From the NCBI GenBank assembly GCA_025024175.1, contig QCXZ01000041.1, positions 1,421,786 through 1,485,785 on the forward strand: a stretch of 64,000 nucleotides of DNA, given 5' to 3'. The stretch is from Rhyzopertha dominica (lineage: Eukaryota > Arthropoda > Insecta > Coleoptera > Bostrichidae). This document shows, piece after piece, positions 1 to 12,075 of this stretch (position 1 is the stretch's first letter; each line of letters starts with the position of its first letter). A model generated the notes under the pieces. The model did no database searches, was not told the origin of the DNA, and saw nothing but the letters and a program-made list of their open reading frames with translations. Position numbers and translations under genes: made by a program.

Positions 1-1858
1 GTAGTTCAAATAATAATTCCAAATAATGCTCATTGATTTATGTGTACGGAAAAAAAATCTAAAAAAGCCTTAACACACTTTTTGGATACGGTCCACTCAG
101 CTGCAAAACAGTGAAACGTGCCGGACCCGTCTGTTATTTACGACATCTTCAGGTGAGCGGGGTGAGCGGTGATCGGCTGTTCGTATAATGAGTCTCCTAT
201 ATTGTTGCTTGCAACTATAACCACCGAGTGAGAAGAAATTACTACATACAGTGTATATCAGGCAAATGGAATAAATTCGATAATAAATAAGTCAATTAAG
301 TATTCATTGGTATTTTTAGTGGCGCATTTTTTCAATCATGGCAAAGCGATTGTGTTGATCAAGTAAATCTCAATGAAAACCCGGAATGTGATCGAAAAAA
401 TTCTTATTTTGTCGATATATGAAAAGAAGAATTTGGACCGTCACAAAGAAAAATTCGATTGGATAAGGGAGCGTTGGAAAAATTGCTCCAAATTCAAGAA
501 GACCGAATTGGAAGGGCTCTGTATAAATTTTATGGCAAAAAAAACTACAGTTATCTTGTTGACATCGTGTCATGCTGTGGAAAGCTTCAAAATGCATTTT
601 TATGAATGCTAATTCCACCCCCCGTCTAAAACACTCGTTCTACTAAATTTTCTTACTCTTTATGTCATAGTAACTTTGCTATTATAATTCTAGTAACACT
701 TTTTACTAAATAGAAAGGGTTCTATTTATTTATTTTTAATGTAATTTTGAGAGATGAGGGAGGCAAAATTAAATTTCGAAAGTGGATATTTACAACTGTA
801 AATATTAAATTACAGTATCAAATCAATTTTAACTGTATATCATAATGAATAAATAATTTGTCAGATCGAAATGCGATAGAAAATATGGTGGATTATATGA
901 AAGTAAAAAATTGTAATTGTGGGAAGACTCAAGCCGTCCTTTTCACAATATGATTTTACTAATAAAACCCAAAGCTGTTCACATTAAGGGAATAAAAAGC
1001 ACTCTTTACTTTCCCCAAGCCTCGACTGCCTCCAAGATTAACAAGAACCTAACAATGGAACCTCCTTTGCTGCGCACAATGCCCTCTTTTCTTATTCGAA
1101 TAGTCTCCCACAGGAAAACGAGATATTTAGATTCACTGGATGCCCGTAAGAATCAAATTTGAATTAAAAAGGAATACCGGGAAGACGGTTTTGATTGGAA
1201 TCGGAATGCATCATGTATGCTAATGTCGTCGGAATCTGTCGCGCTAGAGACCTAGGTGCAGTATACAACGGCGGAATTGTTTTACCGGGCATGGATTTTA
1301 TGCAAATCTCTCGCTGGCTGGAGGGAATTCTTGAAGCGACTGCAGATTATAGCCCATCCGATGCCTGCTGAGATAGGAGCGAATAATCGGGTCATGAATT
1401 TGCGATTTGTTTTTGTGAAGTGGTTTTATGTAGGTACGTCTGCAGCTGCACACAGCTCCATTACAAAAAATATTCAAAATGTAGTCCGTTATTGTCCGCG
1501 CAAGCTCGCACTCGACACATCGCGGAGACTCGCACTTGACCGTTTATCGGATGTATTCGAACAATAATACTGCCCTACAAAAAAAAAATCGGTTTTTGTC
1601 CTAAAGTTTATTTTATGATTTTCATGTTTGTTATGCTATAAATAAAATAAATAAATAAAGTTTGTTTTTGTGATAGTTATAATAATAATACTCATTTTCA
1701 AATTTTTATAAGAATTTTAATTAATTTTGTTACATTTAAAAATCCCGCGAAATAAATGTGGAGTATTTACATTCACACAGTGCCTGCTACCTCCAGATGG
1801 CACTCGAGTCGTAAGTAAACAACTAGGTGTTTTGTTAGAAGTCTAGAAAAAAATTAGT
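1..1858. other. Intergenic, no gene recognised
   Basis: AT-rich sequence with only short chance reading frames; none resembles a protein family I know. A 24-bp stretch at 1593-1616, inside a longer similar block from about 1577, recurs at 1859-1882 in direct orientation next to the pseudogene that follows. Confidence 0.5.
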
Positions 1859-1883
1859 TTTTTGTCCTAAAGTTTATTTTATT

Positions 1884-2392
1884 TCGAATAAAGTTCGCCT
1901 TTACACAAAAAGCTGGGGTTAATGAAACAATTTGTGAAACTAGTAGGTCACAAGCTTCTGTATTAAAAAAAATTCCTAAGCTGTTAGAAGCATAGGTTAA
2001 TGCAAAGTTTATGCTGGTCCGTAAATTAAAAAAAAATTGCCGATGAAGAATTTCCAAACTTGCTTAGTAAAACTCAAAAAGCAAGTTGGAACAGTTTTAA
2101 AGCAGTAGTCTCTGGATTCTTAGGAAATAACAACTATCAAAAACAGCTTGAAAATATGTTTTAAAAAAACAAGTCCATGGGTGTCTTTAAAAGTGCATGN
2201 TCGTTTAGATAAATTCAAAAATAACGCGAGGGCGTAATTAGAAGAGCAAGGAGAACGTTTCCATCAAGATATGAACTTCGAACAACGTTATCAAGGCCAA
2301 TACGATGAAAATATGATGGTAGATTATATTTGGGGTTTATTGAGAGAAAGTACTTTTGATCATAAAAGAAAAAGTAGCACTGTGCGCTTTTA
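1884..2392 (+). pseudogene. Decayed gene of the arthropod EEQGERFHQD family
   Basis: Read in one frame across several stops, this segment matches a protein family that is widespread and multicopy in arthropods and has no known function. Visible blocks, in family order, are an N-terminal PLHKKLGLMKQFVK-like block (about 1890-1930), ADEEFPNLLSKTQKASWNSF (about 2037-2096), GFLGNNNYQKQLENM, then SLKVH followed by LEEQGERFHQD and QRYQGQYDENMM, ending in DYIWGLLRES. Stops at the end of the first block, after QLENMF and before LEEQGER, plus an N base, make it non-functional. The wide dispersal of this family in insect genomes suggests it travels with a transposable element, but I see no termini here. 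The family match is recalled from its motifs, not from a search. Confidence 0.7.
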
Positions 2393-4864
2393 AATTATTT
2401 TCCACGTTGGTAGTAAAAATTAATGATGAAAATAGAGAAATATATTTGTATTGTTTTGTCATAAAAAATATAGCTACAAATTTTGAAAAAATATCGTTAA
2501 ACGTTCTTCTGGACGGAAAAGCAAGCTTTTTAATGCCATATAATTATTTTTTCGTTCAACTATGATCTAATTTATCAAAATTTTATACTCTTACATCAAT
2601 GTCAAATTTCGTGTTGACCAGTGTAATCTATATAATATAACCTATATCAACCTGAGAGCACCTGCTGCAAAAATGGGTTTTCTTTAAATGACAATGATAA
2701 ATTCCCAGGTGCCTGGAAGTTTTTCGGTACCCCATAGACTTACGTACATTACTTTTGCGTACAAATTCAGTCCCTTTATGAAGTAAATCCAAATAAAGCA
2801 ATATACATACAAGGAGTACGTCTTGCAAAAGCTTGCATTACCACGACTTCTAACTCTTGTCTGACGTTCTTTTAATCTTCCCTATAAATAAACATTCATG
2901 GGTGTTCTATCCTAAGACCTCACTGAGCAACAATTAGGATCTTGGTTGGTTGTGAAAAAATTGTTTATAATATAATAATAATAATAATAATAAATAAACG
3001 GACCTGTTATATTATTACAAATCAAAATGAACGAAATAAGAAAAAATTACATGCAGTTATAAATCAGATACACAAGACAAGACTTTATAGGAAGACTCAG
3101 GCACTTCCTAACTATCTTGTGCAATTAATACATGGAATTCTACTTCAAAGGTCGTATAGGCAGGCAAACTTTATGTATACTGAAGGCGTTTAATCCGAAT
3201 ACCGTAAGCGTTGTGCTTTTGAAGCTCAGTGGATCATTCCCAAGATTATATCAGTTCATGTGAGCCTGGCAGCTGTTTCATTTAAAGTTGCTGTTATTCA
3301 ACGTTGCTAAGCTATCACGTTATTGAGCAGATGATAATTCTGAGCTGATATTGAGTAAGCGGAGTTCGTGTATTCGGTAAACACAATTATGTAGATTGCA
3401 TGAGTTTACATTGATGACAAACATGGTTTTGTAACATCGAATTGTAGATTTATGGTAATAGTTTTAGATCAAACATTACAAGTTTTTTGTGTGTTAATTT
3501 TATTCGCTTTTTAGTGTTGTAAAAACATGGGGATTCTCTGTCAAAGCTAAATGGTTTTTAAATGCATTACTCAAAGTGGATTTGACCTCAGATCAAGAAA
3601 ACAACCTACATGCCAGCAACACAAACGTAACAACGGTATATATCAAATAAATAGTTTAGTACCGGATAATTGAAATACTAAAAATTTTATTGTTACAAAT
3701 AAAATGGGAAAACACACTGCCTACGGTAGAAAAAGCAGTAATAACATACTCAAGGGAATAACTTCCTTGTAGATCATATTGTGATAAAAAACAACTGATG
3801 TAAGAATAAAAACAAACAAAAATTGCAAATTAAAAGTTTGAGTAGGTACTAAAAAATAGATTGGAATGCAGACAGGCAGACAGCAAAATTGAAGCGTCTG
3901 AGAAGTGACAAAACTGCACCAGAAATAAAAAAGGTAAGGGGATTTGCAAAAGAAAAGAAGAGTGAAAAATAGTGTTCCAAACTAACAGAATGATCGACTT
4001 CTTCAGGGTTAATAAAAAAAGAGTCTTGGAACCAGTTTTCTTTTAGCCACATCATCTAAAACAGTTGCCCTGCTAAGCTAAAGACGAGAATATTTAGAGG
4101 GTTGGTTTCACCCTTCATAACTCCTCCATAGTCAATAATTACTCTATCAAGTTGGCCGGCACCTAATCAAGCCCGTTAATACAGTATGGGGGGTAAGTTT
4201 GCCGAGGTCAGCTGCAGACATGCCGCTCCTGTATAATCGAATATGTCGTTCGAGTATCAGTTGATTAATATGCATCCGGTCCAGCCGGGAAAAAAAACGA
4301 TCGCCAACTGTAATCGTCCAATTAATTTTCTCAACTTATGCAAACTAAGCGCCAGTAAGGGGGGCAAATATTTCGGATGGAGGACCTCGCCGTAATTACC
4401 TACAATATTGATGAATTAGCCAAGTTCGACCCAGCAGCTAAGTTAGCGATGCATTAGCAATTAGGCTTGATTGCGAGTGGGATAAAAACCGGGGTAGTTC
4501 TGCTCGATTTGTTTACACTTACTTTATTCGAGATGAATTAACAACGTCAGCACAATCTAGATTTCGTTTGGATAACTTTGACGAGTAAGTATGCAATTTT
4601 ATAAATGAAAATAAACTGAAATGGAATAAAACAAGAGTTGACGTAAGCTACTTGAAGCTGCCACAACGACTTGCGACAGGTTCATGTGATATAAAATAAT
4701 ATGCGTTCGTGGTTTCAGCGACATACAATATAATCAATTAGCTAGCTTAGAAACAAGCTGATTGAACGTATGTGCTTTGTCTCACTTGATTTATCAGATA
4801 ACTCTGACGATCGTTTCGACCATACGGTCATTGTCAAAGAGATAACAGCGTTATACTAAACTTG
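2393..4864. other. Intergenic with a short AAT microsatellite
   Basis: No coding sequence recognised. A (AAT)n tract lies at about 2969-2996. On the minus strand it reads as a TTA-rich tail like those that end some insect non-LTR retrotransposons, but no retrotransposon coding sequence is visible beside it. Confidence 0.4.
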
Positions 4865-5250
4865 CCAGCTACTACGGTTCGCTCTAAATGTGGCGTATAT
4901 TAGGCCGTCCGACGTCCTAGCTCATTTCTGATCAAATTTATGGAATCTGCAGCTCAAAATACATCTGTTTGTCGATTTTGAGCTAAAATTAGTTTCCACC
5001 AAAAAATCACAAAACATCAGAGGCTAACCCCTTTGTTCTTTTTGGACCTTAAAATATTTGCACCTCCGATTTGTATAATTTCAAGCATATATTTAGTAAT
5101 CTGGACCTCCTGAATTTCGGAATGGTATCCGTTGGTCGCTAGCCACTACGGTTCGCTCTAAATGTGGCGTAAATTAGGCCGCCCGACGTCCTAGCTCATT
5201 TCTGATCAAATTTTTGGAATCTGCAGCTCAAAATCATCTGTTTGTTATTC
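4865..5250 (+). repeat. Satellite DNA, about 1.4 tandem monomers of roughly 278 bp
   Basis: The block starting at AGCTACTACGGTTCGCTCTA (about 4868) is repeated from about 5144 with few changes. Both copies continue through GACGTCCTAGCTCATTTCTG and a GGAATCTGCAGCTCAAAAT segment. One complete monomer and part of the next are present. Further copies are at 38344-38608 (direct) and, more diverged, at about 60310-60478 (inverted). The tandem phase and roughly 280-bp period are typical of an insect satellite. No coding potential. Confidence 0.8.
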
Positions 5251-6158
5251 ACCATTTGCAAATCAATCAAATTTTTGTAATGATAATTTACTGTGGGCAG
5301 AGAGACTTCACTAAAAATAGTATATTCACTTACCTACAAATAACGCATTTAAAAAAAAGCTACCCGGTGACACACTGAAAAGAACAACATTGGATATAAA
5401 ATAGCCGACACGTATCCATAGTACACTATAAAAACTGTAGCTTTTTATGTAACTACGTTTTATTAATAGACAATAAATTATTTTTTGCAATGTTCTGCGA
5501 TACAAACTGGTGTCAGTTAAAAAAAAATAGAACGTGCAGTAACTACTTAGTACAGAAATAGATATTGAAGATATAAAGTAAATAATCAAAAGAATGTTGA
5601 ATTTCTTAGATATTGAATAGATATTAACTGGATTATTTTTGCTATAATATTATGCGGAATATCGTCAAATTGAGTGTACTGTATTTTTGTCTTTGAAAAT
5701 TCAGTTAATGTTTGACCTTACCAATGTCTCAATTACTTCCAGGAAACAATGGTCCTTTTCTCCTGAGCATTTTCAACAAGGGTTCTGAAAGTTTCAAAAT
5801 GACCCAACCCTGTTCTTATTAAAAGATAGATGTTTGTTCTGGTAACATGAGGGTGGCTCGATTTCACTTGCTTTGATTTCACAAGAAGTCTCAACTATGA
5901 AGAATGATATGTTAAAAGATACGATCGGAAGATTAAAGATAAAATCAGATTATTTTTTTCCATTGTAGCTATGAATTTTGCATTGATGCTCGAAAATGTT
6001 TAGGTGTTATAAGGATATCTCACTGTTATTAGGTTAGATGTATTACACGCCACACCCATGTTGGAATGCATAATACTCCTCTTCAGTACAAATGGCAGCC
6101 ATTAAAATAACTTAATGACGTCGTGTAATGTATTACATTACAGAACTTGTAACTAAGT
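5251..6158. other. Intergenic, nothing recognised
   Basis: AT-rich, with no family-level similarity in any frame. Confidence 0.4.
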
Positions 6159-6482
6159 TTTAATAGGAGACGCCTTGTCCCAGAGTATTTACGTTTTGCC
6201 CTTAATGCAGGAAAAACACGAAGCTATTTAGAAAATGATGTGTTATCGGAAAGGCTGTATCAGTTTTTTACACATAATGGAACTCGTTATAACGTACAAT
6301 AGCGGGTTAGAAATGCACTGAAAAGACCCCAGCGGTATATGAGTATAATTAATAACGTCGTCTCTTTAAAGAGTCGAAAGCAAACACCGCAAACATGCAT
6401 AGTGCATTTGCTGTATCGCAAAGGGACAAACAAGGATGAAACAGCAAAAGCTCTGGCATTTCCGGTCTTTTTGATGTAAGAT
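6159..6482 (+). pseudogene. Possible decayed coding segment, family unknown
   Basis: One plus-strand frame stays open for about 45 codons from 6159 and, after a single TAG near 6300, for about 60 more codons. The composition is protein-like, including RRRLVPEYLRFALNAGKTRS and a Lys/Arg-rich second half. No start, splice signal or family is evident. It may be a relic of a mobile element or chance; coding status is unproven. Confidence 0.2.
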
Positions 6483-8460
6483 CGACTTTCTGCAGCTGTG
6501 GGCCTTTTGATATTTCCTTTTCCGAGTAGTTTTTAATGATCCCCGTGAGTCTACATACCAAATGGAGAATAGCAGCAGGAGAAACTCTACAGCGAAAATG
6601 TTTTTACAATTCATATTCAAAATATTTGTCTGTTAGAGAAAATATAGCCCCTGCAACTCCAAAACCAAATCGTCCCCTCTGACCATATAATAAACCCTTA
6701 AGCAACTGTTCAAAAGAAGCATTGTGGATGAGGGTTGCCAGAGACGGTAAATAAATGACATAACCACCAGTCAAAAATGTAACATGCATACATAACATGC
6801 ATTCTATCTAAAAAATTTCTTTGTCAGAAAAAATAAAGGTGAGAAGTATGTCATGGCTGTTGGTCTCCCTATGAATCAATATGCTATGATTTGTGGCTGT
6901 GTTATGATCAGTAATCAGGTACAGAACTGCAATATAAGTGGTTAGGCAGCCCATTTGTGACAAGTTGCTCAATCTGCACGGAATGAAACATTATTTTAGT
7001 GCCCTGTACGGCCTTGATATTAGTCTGAAATCATCCTGAAATACTTTGTATTAATACCAAAATTAGTTATGCAATCCATGTAATCTCTAGTAGGATTCAT
7101 GAATTTTTAATGATTACATGAATTTTCGTGTAATCTTGTAGCGGCTCACTCGCTAAAAAAAAAGATCTAACCAAAGTGCGGTGGGGACGCGAGACCACAG
7201 TAGCTCAGCGTAGGGGGTCGGGGTTGATAAAAAGATAAAAGAAACAAAAGGAGGAGCGCCACAGATTTGATTGTTCCCCACTGTACGACTCCAAATCTGA
7301 AAAGTCAACAACGATGGCCGAAATAAAAGACCTGCGAATGCTTAACAAAGTGTTCGTTTAATTCCCAATCAATTATACCCATTAACAACGAACACATCAA
7401 AGAAAATCAAGATAAATGAAAGAAATAAGCTTATAATTATTACTTTATAATTCAATTGAGCTGACAAATAATTATTACTATACAAATAAGTAAACACCAA
7501 AGCAATTTGGCGATTGCGGGCTATCAAAACAAGAATTACGCAAAAACTGAATGCAAAAAAATATATATACTGAACGCCGTCGACCAACCGCGGACCGTAG
7601 CGCTACGCTCAACTCGGTTCGACGCGATTCGCGAAAACGTAAAGACCAAACTAAATATTTTAGAAAACCCTGCCGCAAAAAGCCAATGTCGATTGGTACT
7701 CAGTGAACGTATGCAAGAAAACAAACTAAGGTAAGTATATCGAATTCACAAAAAGAAATAGTTACTATTACACTAGCTACGACAATTCAAGGGTTAACAC
7801 GACACAACAACAATTTTAATTAATCAAAGTTCGCCAGTTCTAATACTGAAGTTTCAAAAATTAATGATATCAACAACATTCAAACGGTAAGTAAATATAT
7901 CATGATTATAAAGAATTATTTTCAAAGAAACTACAGATGGATTGTACTCATCACTAGTGTTGCAGGTACGCTGACTCTTCGTGGATGACGACGTCTTAAG
8001 GTGGATGGCTCTATGTGGTCTATGTATTGATGGCCTATCGTGCTGCTCACGGTCTTACGTAACCCACAGGTGGATGGAACTTTGACGACAATTAAGAAAA
8101 GGGGCAAACAAAAGCCTGAGATACAAAAGAAACGGATACGTAAGTATAAATATACGGGGTAATAAATGCTGACAAACCTCTGATGCATCCGGCACACGGC
8201 CGATACTGCTTCGATGACGACCACTACGAATGTTCACGAAACAGATCCCCAAATTGGTGCTCGAAGAGAAATCCGGCACAAAACAACAACCCGATTTGGT
8301 ATTAATTATACTACAACAAATTAATAAACGAAAAACTCGCAGCAACCAATTTGCTAAATCGCAATGACAATTTTTATTTGCACATTGACTTCAACGAATC
8401 AATTTGCAAATGAAAAAAAAGTGTGTTACAATCTACTAAATCTCATATAATCTGTAATCA
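6483..8460. other. No gene recognised; GC-richer block around 7140-7330
   Basis: A locally GC-richer stretch follows 7138 and an A-rich one precedes 8460. The phrase TTGGTGCTCGAAGAGAAATC near 8260 resembles a retroelement primer-binding region in form only. No second copy of any long terminal repeat is present, so I do not call one. Confidence 0.3.
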
Positions 8461-8610
8461 ATGGGACAGATTTTCTCTAAGTGGTTACCCCCTCGATTAA
8501 ATCCTTCTAAATTTGTCATCCCCTACGACCATCCTCAATTCTCGACACGTATGAAGGAGGCAGCATTGCTAACAATCAACTGGGATGATTTTAAACGCCG
8601 TACGTAACCT
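8461..8610 (+). CDS. Short open frame starting MGQIFSKW, uncertain
   Basis: An ATG at 8461 opens a 49-codon frame rich in Pro and aromatic residues, beginning MGQIFSKWLPP and ending in WDDFKRRT before TAA. An MG start followed by a polar residue is the form of N-myristoylated proteins, including some retroviral-type Gag proteins and many host proteins. A separate open stretch at about 8670-8843, in another frame, ends ...NDIEFGFV. A GTACGT donor near 8602 and a CTCAG acceptor near 8668 could join them, but the phases do not match. It is most likely a relic or chance. Confidence 0.2.
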
Positions 8611-8843
8611 CTTGGCCGTAAATCGTCCTACGACTACCTATTTAAGTTTATTAATATCACGCTCAGGTGCTTAAAATACAACGTAATGGCTTGGATGGCA
8701 ACCAATTTGTACACGAGACAATAATTACATCGCTGCATCCTAGCTTTAACTACAATCGATGGCAACGGCGTAAAGTTGCTTTGACCCTAATTTCCTTTGC
8801 CAGCTGCGAGGAGCCGAACGATATTGAGTTCGGTTTCGTTTAA

Positions 8844-10631
8844 AATTCGAACACAACGAGCTTCCAGTTTGAGGTATGACGCCTGTAATGAGCTATATCA
8901 AAATGGATACGAGTTTTGGTAATTTGGCTTATTAGAGGTCCTAATTGCAATGCACTTACACACTAAAAGCTGCATTTAATTGGGTTACGCAGGCTGTGGT
9001 TAATTGCATTAACGCACTTTGACGTAAAGTTCGCTCACACTTGGTTTTATTGCCATCTTTGGAGGAACGGAATTGAAAATGGCAGTAATGGAAGGTGCTG
9101 TGAGAATTTGTAGTAAATTTTAGGACTGCTGCGAAACATATCCCAAAAAAGGATAAATAGAAACATGAATAATGGAATAGGAACTGCAAGTAGGTGTATT
9201 TCCGCAAACACGGACTGTTACACGAAATAAAGTCAGATCCGGGGAAGCTTTTTTTATTAATTCCGGATCTATTTGCAACGCAAACAATGAATACAAATAA
9301 GGTCGTTTATTGCATTCATTTTGCTTCCCAATAAATTTGTTCATGCTGGCCTCTAGTTTTTGGTGCCTTTTTATAATGCGTGGAAATTTAAGCCACTAAG
9401 TGGCCACGTAAGAATTCAGACCTTAGCTTCCTAAAGCACGTCTGCTACATATTTAAACAATCAATTAGAAGAAGAAAATATGGTTCAGAGATGTGTCAAG
9501 AAGCAAAGGAAGTCTTTCTACTAACAGCCTATTAGCGCTAAGCTGTTCCTTAATGAAGCCAATAGTGCGACAATTTTGTAAATAAATAGTACTAACAAAC
9601 ATATAAATAAATATAACATACACACTTGCATAAGTATAATATGAGTTCAAAGTCCAAAGGTTTCTTCAAGTTGTTGTGTTAGGTTACTAAATAAATATTT
9701 TATTAAAGATTGTCGCTTAATGGTTGCTGATGGCTTGTATGACTGTGGATGATATACAAAATTCAGGCTCCACAACTATAACTGAATTGTCGTTCACAAA
9801 AGATAAATCTGAAATGTAAGATTCTTGAACAGCTGTCTCGTATTAAATTTTCCTGTTGCCTTCTATCGTTAAAGTAATGTGGATTATGTAATGTCAATTA
9901 GATGCAAGTTGTGCAAATAACTTCTGCAATACTGCCATCTTTCTTGGTTTTTCCTTCATTTATTTTTAGGCTATTATTTATGGAGAAATTCATGACTTAT
10001 TACGTAATAATATAATTTAAAACAGGAACAGTAATACAGTCCAGAGGCATTATAAACTAGAGAAACCTAAAACTCAAGGTTGAAGGAAGACCTATTTCAA
10101 CATTTCAAATGGTTTAATGACAGTCTAACTGCATGGTTGATTTCGACAGCCCAGGCAGAGATAAAAACGATTTGATTTGTTTAACAGTTTCAATACTTTT
10201 TCGCCCATACATCCAATCACCTAAAGAGGGCTGTAGGCATTGGCAAGCAGCTGCTGCAAACTTGCAGCTCGTGGCACAACTCGGATTGGAAAACTGCTAT
10301 AAACGACATCCATCAAAATGATTAATGTGGGAGAACGAATAATTGATATGTTGTAGGAATACCCGCAATTTGTATTTCTCGCGGCGGCAAAGCACGGGCT
10401 TCGTGTGTTTTAATTCGGAGATTTTGCTTTCACGTGCAGCAGTTGTGTAAACTTTGATAGCTGTACTTAATAATCTCGGTTATTCGTTTGGCGACTGCTA
10501 AAAGCAAACGAAATCTCGTAGGAAAGCATATTTGACGAAATACTAAATAAATTAATCATAAATAATATTCAGACTGCCTACATTGAATAGGCGCTAATAG
10601 TCTTACACCTAACTTAGTAAAAAAAAGTTAT
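8844..10631. other. Intergenic, nothing recognised
   Basis: AT-rich with scattered short frames. No domain, splice-consistent exon or repeat with another copy in the window was seen. Confidence 0.4.
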
Positions 10632-11406
10632 AATGAAGTTAAAGTTTGGTATAATATACCTACATGTATGGTAGTAAGTTTTGAGGTTATAGAACTGAAT
10701 AGCGAAATATATAAATTTGTCGTAATTAAACTACTTAATTGTAGTTTCTTTTTACTACGATTAAGATCAAATACCTGTTTCTCTTTGTAAAAGTAATTAG
10801 AATGTTATGTTATGTAGCATGTTATGTTATTTAACATGTTATGTTATGTAGCATGTTACGTTATTTAACATGTTAAGTTATTTAACATGTTATGTTATGT
10901 AGCATATTATGTTATTTAACATGTTATGTTATGTAGCATGTTATGTTATGTTAAGTTTGTCAGAAAATGAATGGGTCTCTTTGTTTGTGTCTAATAAACT
11001 ACTTCAATGAATTATGATATTTCCCAGTTCTTCTTTAATCTACTATTAAAAAATTTATTTACATATTATTACAAAATAATAAGAATGAAAGTTACTTATC
11101 GGTCATGCATTCCCTAATGCACATTTTGAAGACAAAACTTTGTATTGAAAATTATTATTATATTAGGACATTTTACTGATAATAAAGAAAATTTTCGTAA
11201 TGTCCTTTTCTTTGCTAATGAACACTGCTCACATATATACTGCTTACAACTTAATGAATTTAATAAGCTAAAATGGATTGAATTAAAAAATGTACCTATA
11301 TATTACACTTGAAACTTAGCTCAGAGCTGTCACAAAGAATGAAACTTGGGTACAGTTTTGCCAACTACAATCGTAGACTACTAGATGTTAGTAACAGCCA
11401 CAGGTT
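10632..11406 (+). repeat. Dispersed repeat with 17-bp minisatellite, copy A
   Basis: Three parts are shared with the copies at 11587-12075 and 17068-17964. The left part is AGAACTGAATAGCGAAATAT followed by a stem AAACTAC/GTAGTTT (10728-10747). A minisatellite follows at about 10803-10955. The right part runs from TGAATGGGTCTCTTTGT through an AT-rich stretch to GTAACAGCCACAGGTT. The minisatellite unit is 17 bp, CATGTTATGTTATGTAG, often alternating with CATGTTATGTTATTTAA to give a 34-bp higher-order unit. The right part could encode a short peptide, but the copies give no strong sign of selection. A minisatellite core between conserved flanks with subterminal hairpins resembles non-autonomous Helitron-like elements of insects; that class is inference. 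Confidence 0.75.
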
Positions 11407-11586
11407 GTGCTGCATATGCATAGACACTACAATAGTGATAAACGTCTGTTTTAGACTTCATCTTATTATAAAGTAGGAACGAATTAATTTCACAATTTTG
11501 ATATAAATGTGTCAGGCAATCAGGTTTCAACAAGCTTTTTAGTCAAATCCATGGAGGTAAACAGTCTTAGCAGCATATTTATTGAA

Positions 11587-12075
11587 AATGAAGTTAAAGT
11601 TGGGTGTAGTATATCTACAGGTATGATAATAAGTCTCATAATTATAGAACTGAATAGCGAAATATAAAAATTTATCGTAATTAAACTACTTAATGTAGTT
11701 TTTTTTACTACGATTAAGACCAAATACCTGTTTCTCTTTGTGAAAGTAAGTTATGTTATGTAGCATGTTATGTTATTTAACATGTTATGTTATGTAACAT
11801 GTTATGTTATGTAGCATGTTGTGTTATTTAACATGTTATATGTTGTAGCGTGTTATGTTACGTAGCATGTTATGTTATGTAGCATGTTATGTTATATGTT
11901 ATTTATAATATATCTACAGGTATGGTAATAAGTCTCGAGGTTATAGAACTGAATAGCGAAATATATAATTTTGTCGTAATTAAACTACTTAATTGTTGTT
12001 TTATTTTCACTACGATTAAGACCAAATACCTGTTTCTTTTTGTAAAAGTAAACAATAAATAGGTAATTAGAATAT
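11587..12075 (+). repeat. Same minisatellite repeat, copies B1 and B2 (left parts only)
   Basis: The left module begins again at 11587 (AATGAAGTTAAAGTTGGG) and runs through the AAACTAC hairpin into a minisatellite at about 11748-11905. A second left module (TATAATATATCTACAGGTAT to TAGGTAATTAGAAT) follows directly to about 12075 without its own array. The right module is missing. This looks like two partial, tandemly arranged copies or an internal rearrangement. Confidence 0.7.

Noticed and set aside
7138..8270. Possible long terminal repeat followed by a primer-binding-like phrase
   Set aside because: No second terminal repeat, no recognisable pol, and the phrase does not clearly complement a tRNA end.
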